Positions 1 to 4,665 of a stretch of 5,888 nt of DNA are shown piece after piece; position 1 is the stretch's first letter, and every line of letters begins with the position of its first letter. The stretch comes from Clostridiales bacterium (GTDB lineage Bacteria; Bacillota; Clostridia; Oscillospirales; Oscillospiraceae). Under the pieces are notes generated by a model that saw nothing but the letters and a program-made list of their open reading frames with translations, made no database searches and was not told the DNA's origin. The translations under genes and the position numbers were made by a program. Where the stretch lies: NCBI GenBank assembly GCA_009774055.1, contig VSNB01000200.1, forward strand, positions 1 through 5,888, in the 5' to 3' direction.

Positions 1-2
1 CC

Positions 3-746
3 CGGCCCGCGCCCCTGGAGGCGGAGGCGGTGGGCCATCTCCTGCGCCTGGCCCAGCTGGCGGACGTGCCGGTGGTCATCGTCCACCTCACCTGCCGGGA
101 AGCCCTGGAGGAGGTCCGGGCCGCCCGGCGGCGGGGCCAGACGGTCTATGTGGAAACCTGCCCCCACTACCTCCTGCTGGAGGACGGCGTCTACGATGCG
201 CCGGACTTCGCCCAGGCGGCGAAATTCGTCTGCGCCCCGCCCATCCGGAAGAAGGCGGACCGGGACGCGCTGTGGGAGGCCCTGGGAAACGGGGAGATCG
301 ACACCGTGGCCACCGACCACTGCTCCTTCACCACCGCCCAGAAGCGGGCGGGCCGGTACGACTTCACGAAGATTCCCGGCGGCCTGCCAGGGGTGGAGCA
401 CCGGGGGACGCTGCTGTACACCTGCGGCGTGGCGGCGGGGCGGATCACGGCATCGGACATGTGCCGGGTCCTCTGCGAGAATCCCGCCAGGCTCTATGGC
501 TGCTGGCCCCGGAAGGGCGTCATCGCCCCGGGCGGCGACGCCGATATCGTCGTTTACGACCCCGCCGCCAGCGGCGTCATCACGGCGGCGGACCAGGTCC
601 AGAACGTGGACTATACCCCCTACGAGGGCATGGAAACCGCCGGCTCCATCGCCCGGGTGTATCTCCGGGGGCAGCTGGCCGTGGACCGCGGCAGGGCGCT
701 GGAAACCGAGGGGCGGTTCATCCCCCGGGGGAAGAACCAACTATAA
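3..746 (+). CDS. hydA: Dihydropyrimidinase / D-hydantoinase, C-terminal part (5' end outside window)
   Basis: This is the C-terminal 247 residues of a cyclic amidohydrolase. The reading frame is open from position 3, so the start codon lies upstream; a GTG at 30 is internal, because the residues before it (RPAPLEAEAV) also fit the family. Family enzymes reversibly open dihydropyrimidine or hydantoin rings in the cytoplasm, in reductive pyrimidine breakdown, using a two-metal centre. Visible motifs are VHLTC (His codon at 84-86, equivalent to a late metal-ligand His), ETCPHYLLLED, and ATDHCSF (Asp codon at 315-317, the metal-ligand/catalytic Asp). They are followed by the family-typical FTKIPGGLPGVEHR and the C-terminal beta-sandwich segment GGDADIVVYDP. 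The HxH pair, the carbamylated Lys and the first His would be in the missing half of about 210 residues. Allantoinase or dihydroorotase is less likely because TDHC plus the KIPGG-PGVE stretch is characteristic of dihydropyrimidinases. The exact substrate cannot be told from sequence. The gene is very GC-rich. Confidence 0.88.
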   Translation, partial: RPAPLEAEAVGHLLRLAQLADVPVVIVHLTCREALEEVRAARRRGQTVYVETCPHYLLLEDGVYDAPDFAQAAKFVCAPPIRKKADRDALWEALGNGEIDTVATDHCSFTTAQKRAGRYDFTKIPGGLPGVEHRGTLLYTCGVAAGRITASDMCRVLCENPARLYGCWPRKGVIAPGGDADIVVYDPAASGVITAADQVQNVDYTPYEGMETAGSIARVYLRGQLAVDRGRALETEGRFIPRGKNQL

Positions 747-748
747 GG

Positions 749-783
749 CGAAGGCCGCTGTCTGAATCAGACAGCGGCCTTCG
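749..783. terminator. Strong GC-rich hairpin between convergent genes, probable bidirectional terminator
   Basis: A perfect inverted repeat has 17-nt arms (749-765 and 767-783), so at least 15 bp can pair around a short loop. It starts 2 nt after the hydA stop and ends 15 nt from the stop of the convergent secreted-protein gene. Neither side has a long T tract, so it fits the position of a bidirectional terminator better than the textbook form. The position and stem are seen directly; the function is inferred. Confidence 0.75.
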
Positions 784-798
784 TGCCGGAACCGGCGG

Positions 799-1263
799 TC
801 AGGACAGTACGCCCTTGGAGGAGCAGGTCAGGGAGACGGTAACGGAGTTGGGGATAATAGCGCGTGTAAAACTCCCGACAGCGGTTGCTGTCGCACCAGA
901 ATAGGATGTACTGGCTCCATTAAAAGACCATTCCGAATCATATACATCATAAGAATAATCCGCAGAAGTAGCTTCCGCGCTGCGGCCATCGTAGGTAAAA
1001 GACCCGTGAACTCGAAACGTCCACGCCAATTCGCGGGAACTATTGTAATAGTCATGATGTTTTGTTCCACTTTTGGAGCCCCGCTCGAGTATCGTTGTTT
1101 GGGTGTCTTCTGTAATCGTTGTGACAAGATACGAACCGTCCTCAAAATAGACAACCGTCTGTGTGCTTTCTGAATAATTTGCCGCCGAAACGGGTGTGCA
1201 GAGACAGACGGCAGACATCCAGCAGGCAAGTAGAACCGCAAAAACGCACCTTAACTTTTTCAT
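799..1263 (-). CDS. Small exported Ser/Thr/Tyr-rich protein, unknown function
   Basis: The product is 154 residues with a clear Sec signal peptide: MKKLR, a hydrophobic core at residues 6-22, and a likely cleavage after VSA (residue 27). The mature ~127 residues are rich in Ser, Thr, Tyr and Gly and read as beta-strands (TQTVVYFEDGSYLVTTI, WTFRVHGSFTYDG, YSYDVYDSEW, NSVTVSLTCSS). Short secreted proteins with a 'FEDGSY..TTI ... GSFTYxG ... YD..W' pattern are familiar as hypothetical proteins in gut Clostridia; I recall this from the family and cannot confirm it here. The start is supported by AGAGG seven bases upstream. The ATG overlaps the stop of the upstream HAAS-like gene as ATGA (1260-1263), so the gene is the third of a coupled operon. 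There are no catalytic motifs. Base composition is less GC-rich than its operon partners. It may be a surface or envelope protein controlled by, or sensed through, the PadR/HAAS pair. Confidence 0.85.
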   Translation of the reverse strand: MKKLRCVFAVLLACWMSAVCLCTPVSAANYSESTQTVVYFEDGSYLVTTITEDTQTTILERGSKSGTKHHDYYNSSRELAWTFRVHGSFTYDGRSAEATSADYSYDVYDSEWSFNGASTSYSGATATAVGSFTRAIIPNSVTVSLTCSSKGVLS

Positions 1264-1652
1264 GATAAACCTCTTGTATCGGGCGCATCTTCTGTAATAT
1301 AAATATCGACATATTTGATTTGGTGTGCATCAAAATAGAGAAAGACTGCGGTCATTGCAATCAGCGCAGCAACCAGCACGGCAATTACCGCATACAGCAC
1401 CCGCCGTTTCTTTCTCCGGGCCGCCGCCGTCCGGGCGGGGTCGCACTCCGCCATCAGCTCTGCGGCGCAGTCGGCGGGGGAGCCGAAGGCGGCGGCGAGG
1501 CCCTCCGCCCCGGCCTCCGGGTTTTCCTCCAGATAGGCGCGGACGGCCCGGGAGAGCCGGCCCATAAGCCGATCCCGGTCCTCCGGCGGCGCGTCCAGCA
1601 GCCGTCGGATAGACTGGAGGTAGACGTCTGCCAGGGGATTGGTCTGGGTCAT
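1260..1652 (-). CDS. HAAS-like (DUF1700-type) signalling protein with one transmembrane helix
   Basis: The product is 130 residues. Residues 5-70 form a helical domain containing FGSPADCAAELM, which matches the 'FG.P...A..' signature of HAAS/DUF1700-type domains found next to PadR regulators. A basic stop-transfer stretch (ARRKKRR, residues 78-84) is followed by one membrane helix (about 85-107) and a ~23-residue tail predicted to be outside (DAHQIKYVDIYITEDAPDTRGLS). The start at 1652 is preferred over an upstream ATG at 1736: AAGGAG lies eight bases before it, and the longer form would run about 85 nt into the upstream gene. The ATG overlaps the PadR stop as ATGA (1649-1652), and its own stop overlaps the next ATG in the same way. 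In the family such proteins are thought to partner PadR regulators at the membrane; here that role is inferred from the domain and context. The short outer tail could meet the exported protein made from the next gene. Confidence 0.83.
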   Translation of the reverse strand: MTQTNPLADVYLQSIRRLLDAPPEDRDRLMGRLSRAVRAYLEENPEAGAEGLAAAFGSPADCAAELMAECDPARTAAARRKKRRVLYAVIAVLVAALIAMTAVFLYFDAHQIKYVDIYITEDAPDTRGLS

Positions 1653-2026
1653 GACTGATTCTCCTTTTCCATTTCCGGGCACACGCTGTCCACCAGCAGG
1701 TCCACGCCGGCGATGAACGCCTTGTAGACGCTCCAAGTCTCCTTGAAAAACTGCCGTCCGGTGTCGGTGATGCCGTAATACTGCCTGCGCCGCCCGTCCG
1801 GGGCCTTGCGCTTGGGCATTTCCTGGATGTACCCCTGTTCGATCATGCGGTACAGGGCCGCGTAGGGGAACGAGACGTTGACTGCGCCCCCGCTTCGCTC
1901 TGCGAGGGCCTGATTCAGCTCCGGCGCGTAATAAGCCCGCTCATGGAGCAGGGCCAGCATCAGCATTTCCACCAGAGCCTTTTTTAAATTTTCCTCCACG
2001 ACCGCAGAGGTTCGGTTTTCGCTCAT
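1649..2026 (-). CDS. PadR-family transcriptional regulator
   Basis: The product is 125 residues and a full-length PadR winged-helix repressor. Helices span about 13-28 (LKKALVEMLMLALLHE) and 34-44, with a recognition helix around 53-65 (FPYAALYRMIEQGYI). The basic wing at 67-86 (EMPKRKAPDGRRRQYYGIT) and the family motif 'YxITDTGRQFF' precede the long C-terminal dimerisation helix (90-115). The start is set by AGGAGG (2031-2036) four bases before the ATG. It is the first gene of the leftward operon and its stop overlaps the HAAS-like ATG. PadR proteins usually repress their own operon; a 14-bp palindrome at 2048-2061, 21 nt upstream of the ATG and over the predicted transcription start, is the obvious candidate site. 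The effector is unknown. The call of the family is firm; the regulated genes are inferred. Confidence 0.92.
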   Translation of the reverse strand: MSENRTSAVVEENLKKALVEMLMLALLHERAYYAPELNQALAERSGGAVNVSFPYAALYRMIEQGYIQEMPKRKAPDGRRRQYYGITDTGRQFFKETWSVYKAFIAGVDLLVDSVCPEMEKENQS

Positions 2027-2047
2027 GAGCCCTCCTTTCTGCGGTAA

Positions 2048-2061
2048 TACAGTATACTGTA
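2048..2061. promoter_or_regulatory. 14-bp perfect palindrome, candidate PadR operator
   Basis: TACAGTATACTGTA is its own reverse complement. On the leftward strand it begins 6 bp downstream of the predicted -10 box, which puts it over the transcription start. An overlapping weaker repeat (TGTA-AAA-TACA, 2058-2068) adds further half-sites. Dyad operators at this position are typical for autoregulated PadR genes; binding itself is inferred. Confidence 0.6.
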
Positions 2062-2067
2062 AAATAC

Positions 2068-2095
2068 ATTATACACATCTTTTTAGAAAATGCAA
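2068..2095 (-). promoter_or_regulatory. Predicted promoter of the PadR operon
   Basis: Reading leftward there is a perfect -10 TATAAT (2073-2068) and a weak -35 TTGCAT (2095-2090) with a 16-bp spacer. Transcription would start near 2061, inside the palindrome, leaving a leader of about 35 nt before the PadR ATG. The -10 is strong evidence; the -35 matches only its first three bases. Confidence 0.6.
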
Positions 2096-2151
2096 GAAAA
2101 AATTTTTAAAAATATTTTGGTGTTGACAAATTGTTTGTTATTAGATATAAT
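2096..2151 (+). promoter_or_regulatory. Strong sigma-A-type promoter with A/T tract (UP-like) for the 3D-domain gene
   Basis: TTGACA (2123-2128) and TATAAT (2146-2151) are separated by exactly 17 bp, a perfect consensus match. The ~20 bp upstream (2096-2118) are alternating A and T runs, as in an UP element. Transcription would begin near 2158 and give a ~74-nt leader. That leader contains an unused Shine-Dalgarno-like GGGAGG at 2158-2163. Confidence 0.85.
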
Positions 2152-2231
2152 ATCTTAGGGAGGTACAAAAATCAACAAAGTCTTAACCTATTAGTCAGAA
2201 TATGTATCATAATTTAAGAAAGGATAATAGT

Positions 2232-3881
2232 ATGAAAAGATTCTTTATACAAACTGGGTCAGTGTTTTTGTCATTAGCATTTCTTCTATCATTAAGTACT
2301 AATGCATTGGCAATATTTGATGGTGACAAAAAATGTTTGGTCAATGTGGTAGCGACTGACGAACCAAATGAAGGACAGTCGGATGGTGGGTATGAGTTTA
2401 TTGACAATCTCTTTGGGGATGATGACACATTGGATGGGGATGGCGATATTACAGATGCTGTTTCTCCGGTGTCGGACTTTCGCATTGCCATAGTTTCTAA
2501 TAGCATTTGTATTCCGGACTCAACCCCATTCTTATCATCAGGAGTAGTTTGGGACGGACTTGTAACATATGAAATCAATATAGCAGTACGTGTGTCCGAA
2601 AATGGAATGCCGTGTAGTGGAAAAACGGTTTTGTGGAGTACGAATATTTCACCAGAAGTAAGGTATATTACTTCTTCAATAAAAACGGATGGTTCAGGAA
2701 CAGCAACAGCAACATATCACACAAGATCGCTTTCTTCGTTTACGGTTACTGCACAATGTGACGGAAGAACAACCAGTGCAACTATCACTCCAAAGACAGT
2801 CGCACAGTATAAATCATCATTTTATATAACATATTATTGGGTTGCTCTTGAGGAGGATTATAAAGGCTCAAAAGTAGCTGTACCAGAACTGGGAGGTAAT
2901 GCGTACAAGAAAGATTTTTTGGATAGTGTTCGCATGGAGGGTTCTGGGAAAGGACTGGACGGAAAATATATCAGCTATTATAATGGGGTATATGCATATC
3001 GCAAACCTACAACAAGTACAGGGACTACACCAACAGCTGGAAGAACGATTGCAGTTGATCCCTACTATATACCGGAAAAAGTCAGCTTAAATCGAAAGGG
3101 GACAGTTGATATTCAAAATGTTGGTTTGCGTGAAGCCGAGGATATAGGTCCAGCAATTAAGGGGTTTCATATAGATGTCTTCGTTGGAGAAGGAGAGAAA
3201 ATGAAACCGGGAAACAATTTCAATGCAAGGGTCACCTACATGGGGAATAATAGATGGAAATCTCTCGGAACATTTGCCGAACTAGATGAAGGAGATATGT
3301 CGAATTTTGATAATAATGAACTTTTTATTCCGGAAATAACTAATGTATGGTATTCGCCCGATCATACAAGGTATGGCTATGTGATCAATGATCTTGCGTC
3401 CGGAAGCCTTCAAATCGGCATTTCGGATACCGGCACAGAGCGCAATTCCGCCGATGATATGGTGTTAGAATTGCCTGTAGTAGCAAAATCTGTAAATGAT
3501 GTCAGTTTTATAGATGCATGCAGAGTTGGCGTATTAAGTCATGTCAATCCCAGCACAGATGGCTATTTTATTTGGGATTTAGAAAGTGGATTGCTTACGG
3601 AATGTTACTATGGGTATGGCTTTACCACTAGCGGTGATACTATATACTATATACAAGCACCGCAGCATTTTAGCGGAATGTTGGGCTTTAACAGAATACT
3701 AACCAATAGGGGAGAGCTCTTATACGAATCGGATGAAAATGTGATAATTTTACCAAGCTTAACGATTAGCGGGAATGAAATCGGCTTTAGTGAAAGAAAT
3801 ATTCTGACCGATCAGACAAATGAAAATATATGCAGTACATTAAGCGCGATCCGGACAGACGGAAACGCCGGCTATTATTGA
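2232..3881 (+). CDS. Exported 3D-domain (Asp-Asp-Asp) protein with Ig-like and propeller-like regions
   Basis: The product is 549 residues. The ATG at 2232 is chosen over an in-frame ATG at 2202 because AAAGGA lies seven bases before it and a signal peptide starts there (KR, hydrophobic core, ALA cleavage near 27). Residues 40-75 are an acidic linker (GDDDTLDGDGD). Residues ~112-188 resemble a Big_1/invasin-type Ig domain (GKTVLWSTN ... TDGSGTATATY ... FTVTAQ). Residues ~195-320 form a 3D domain: MEGSGKGLDG, TAGRTIAVDP (D276), AEDIGPAIKG (D304) and HIDVF (D315) supply the three Asp. This fold, related to MltA/YocH-type barrels, is linked to cell-wall glycan turnover. Residues ~365-525 look like about four propeller-type blades (ITNVWYSPDHTRYGYV; VNDVSFIDACRVGV; ISGNEIGFS), few for a whole propeller. 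The protein should act outside the membrane. The gene is AT-richer than its neighbours, which suggests transfer. No terminator follows it; its stop lies in the next promoter's -35 box. Confidence 0.83.
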   Translation: MKRFFIQTGSVFLSLAFLLSLSTNALAIFDGDKKCLVNVVATDEPNEGQSDGGYEFIDNLFGDDDTLDGDGDITDAVSPVSDFRIAIVSNSICIPDSTPFLSSGVVWDGLVTYEINIAVRVSENGMPCSGKTVLWSTNISPEVRYITSSIKTDGSGTATATYHTRSLSSFTVTAQCDGRTTSATITPKTVAQYKSSFYITYYWVALEEDYKGSKVAVPELGGNAYKKDFLDSVRMEGSGKGLDGKYISYYNGVYAYRKPTTSTGTTPTAGRTIAVDPYYIPEKVSLNRKGTVDIQNVGLREAEDIGPAIKGFHIDVFVGEGEKMKPGNNFNARVTYMGNNRWKSLGTFAELDEGDMSNFDNNELFIPEITNVWYSPDHTRYGYVINDLASGSLQIGISDTGTERNSADDMVLELPVVAKSVNDVSFIDACRVGVLSHVNPSTDGYFIWDLESGLLTECYYGYGFTTSGDTIYYIQAPQHFSGMLGFNRILTNRGELLYESDENVIILPSLTISGNEIGFSERNILTDQTNENICSTLSAIRTDGNAGYY

Positions 3882-3938
3882 CAAATAAGCGGCAACAGGG
3901 TATGAGCATATCAACCAGATAAAAAAAGAGGTCAAACC
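3876..3938 (+). repeat. Promoter/leader cassette, copy 1
   Basis: The 63 bp upstream of the 187-residue gene match 4602-4663 at about 52 of 63 aligned columns, with one gap. The shared blocks are TATTGACAAA, the -10 region, CATATCAACCAGATAAAA, and the RBS-to-start segment ending AAACC. The spacer between the -35 and -10 is the most diverged part. The copy begins inside the last codons of the 3D-domain gene. Confidence 0.85.
3878..3906 (+). promoter_or_regulatory. Predicted promoter overlapping the end of the 3D-domain gene
   Basis: TTGACA (3878-3883) and TATGAG (3901-3906) are 17 bp apart. The -35 contains the TGA stop (3879-3881) of the preceding gene. The same spacing and near-identical boxes recur at 4604-4632, which supports function. 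The final G makes this -10 weaker than that of the second copy. Confidence 0.7.
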
Positions 3939-4502
3939 ATGCGAATTTCCAACCAGACACCAGCCTATCAGCCCGCAGCTCAGACCCGCCGCGCCAGCTC
4001 CGGCAGCGGCGCCTTTGGCAAACAGCTGGACATCGCCGCCCTTCGGAATACAGATCGGTTTGAAACAAATTCCTTGACGGCTAAGCAGACAATAGATGAA
4101 TTAAAACCGTCTGCCTACTTGACTTTGATGTACAGCTATGACGCATGGAAGGAGAAGCAGCCCCCCAAGGACCTCCCCGATTCCTGGGGCCCGACGGAGG
4201 AGAACCTGGCTTTCCTGAAAGATCACTATTCCGGCGACCTTTCCTGGGAGGAGCGGGTAGACGCGCTGGAAACTATGCGGCAGCTGGGCGTGATAAGCCT
4301 CGGTCAGATGAACAAGGCGACAGGCAGCGAATTCTTATACCTTGATGCTACAAAGGTTCATGTGACGCTTAACGGGAAGGTCGATGAGCGCAAATTCAGC
4401 GATGATTGGGGGACATATTTCAGCAAGGACCCCATCAGCGCCTTCAAGACAGCGGACGATCTGTTTTCCTGGCTGGATAACCTCCTGGAGAGTGAGAGCT
4501 GA
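3939..4502 (+). CDS. Unrecognised 187-residue cytoplasmic-type protein
   Basis: I do not recognise this family. The start is supported by AGAGG (3927-3931) seven bases before the ATG. Residues 1-28 are low-complexity and polar (Gln, Ala, Ser, Gly, Arg). The rest reads as mainly helical and soluble, with segments such as EENLAFLKDHY, SWEERVDALETMRQLGVISLGQMNKATG and SAFKTADDLFSWLDNLLESES. A short beta-like stretch lies between them (LYLDATKVHVTLNGK, 134-147). There is no signal peptide, membrane helix or obvious catalytic motif. The N terminus MRISNQT resembles MERISDNT of the downstream gene at the protein and codon level, and the two promoters are near-copies. A hairpin terminator follows, so it is probably transcribed alone, plus any read-through from the 3D-domain gene. 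A real gene is likely from the RBS, promoter and composition; its function is unknown. Confidence 0.78.
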   Translation: MRISNQTPAYQPAAQTRRASSGSGAFGKQLDIAALRNTDRFETNSLTAKQTIDELKPSAYLTLMYSYDAWKEKQPPKDLPDSWGPTEENLAFLKDHYSGDLSWEERVDALETMRQLGVISLGQMNKATGSEFLYLDATKVHVTLNGKVDERKFSDDWGTYFSKDPISAFKTADDLFSWLDNLLESES

Positions 4503-4532
4503 CCTCCTGTCAGCGGAATAAAAATCACGCAA

Positions 4533-4560
4533 GGCCGCCGGCAGATAACTGCCGGCGGTC
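4533..4560 (+). terminator. Rho-independent terminator after the 187-residue gene
   Basis: A 12-bp GC-rich stem (4533-4544 with 4549-4560, one G-T pair) closes a 4-nt ATAA loop and is followed by TGTTCATT, a weak T-rich run. An outer, interrupted pairing exists between CGGAAT (4514-4519) and ATTCCG (4566-4571), and between CCTG (4506-4509) and CAGG (4573-4576). It could extend the structure. Confidence 0.78.
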
Positions 4561-4575
4561 TGTTCATTCCGTCAG

Positions 4576-4592
4576 GTGATTATACTAATCAC
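4576..4592. promoter_or_regulatory. Inverted repeat upstream of the second cassette promoter
   Basis: GTGATTA-TAC-TAATCAC is a perfect 7-bp inverted repeat with a 3-bp spacer, ending 11 bp before the -35 box. It has the form of a dimeric regulator site. Copy 1 of the cassette has no counterpart because that position is coding sequence. Confidence 0.5.
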
Positions 4593-4602
4593 AAAATTTT
4601 GT
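4591..4602. promoter_or_regulatory. 12-bp AT-rich palindrome abutting the -35 box
   Basis: ACAAAATTTTGT is a perfect palindrome sharing two bases with the preceding inverted repeat and ending 1 bp before TTGACA. It could be a regulator site or simply an A/T tract that boosts the promoter in UP-element fashion. Confidence 0.4.
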
Positions 4603-4663
4603 ATTGACAAACAAGGAACGACAAGGTATGATCATATCAACCAGATAAAAAGGGGGTTAAACC
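4602..4663 (+). repeat. Promoter/leader cassette, copy 2
   Basis: This is the second copy of the cassette at 3876-3938. It has one base fewer in the A-run before the RBS, and an extra AT between AAACC and the ATG. The boxes and the ~18 bp downstream of the -10 are almost unchanged. Confidence 0.85.
4604..4632 (+). promoter_or_regulatory. Predicted strong promoter of the 368-residue gene
   Basis: TTGACA (4604-4609) and TATGAT (4627-4632) are 17 bp apart, with one mismatch to the full consensus. Transcription would begin near 4639, giving a leader of about 27 nt that contains AGGGGG (4651-4656) nine bases before the ATG. Confidence 0.8.
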
Positions 4664-4665
4664 AT

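Noticed and set aside
148..904. Long open frames overlapping hydA on the plus strand (148-765 and 272-904)
   Set aside because: They are Arg/Pro/Gly-rich translations of high-GC DNA in the wrong frame, without RBS, and run against the clear dihydropyrimidinase motifs.
1320..1658. Plus-strand open frame opposite the HAAS-like gene
   Set aside because: Antisense shadow of a GC-rich gene; low-complexity translation and no RBS, while the minus-strand gene has coupled starts and a sensible membrane helix.
1653..1736. N-terminal extension of the HAAS-like protein from the ATG at 1736
   Set aside because: It would overlap the PadR coding sequence by about 85 nt and lacks an RBS; the ATG at 1652 has AAGGAG and the ATGA overlap.
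2171..2194. Leader mini-ORF starting at ATC behind GGGAGG
   Set aside because: ATC starts are extremely rare; seven codons ending in TAG can arise by chance. Kept only as part of the leader finding.
2202..2231. Upstream in-frame ATG of the 3D-domain gene
   Set aside because: No Shine-Dalgarno before it, and the added residues would precede a normal signal peptide that starts at 2232.
3895..3921. Sigma-28/SigD-type flagellar promoter suggested by ACCAGATA in the cassette
   Set aside because: There is no TAAA-like -35 at the right distance in either copy, while TTGACA-N17-TATGAK fits the housekeeping sigma factor well.
3787..4068. Minus-strand open frame spanning the end of the 3D-domain gene and start of the next
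   Set aside because: It crosses two well-supported plus-strand genes and a promoter, has no RBS and a Cys/Arg-rich nonsense-like translation.
4335..4567. Two minus-strand open frames around the terminator
   Set aside because: They start in or next to the terminator hairpin and are antisense to a supported gene; no RBS or promoter seen.
4627..4645. RNA hairpin from GGT(A)TGAT-CAT-ATCAACC in the second cassette
   Set aside because: Half of it is the -10 box and would not be transcribed; in copy 1 the pairing is broken (TGAG). It could only be a DNA-level site.
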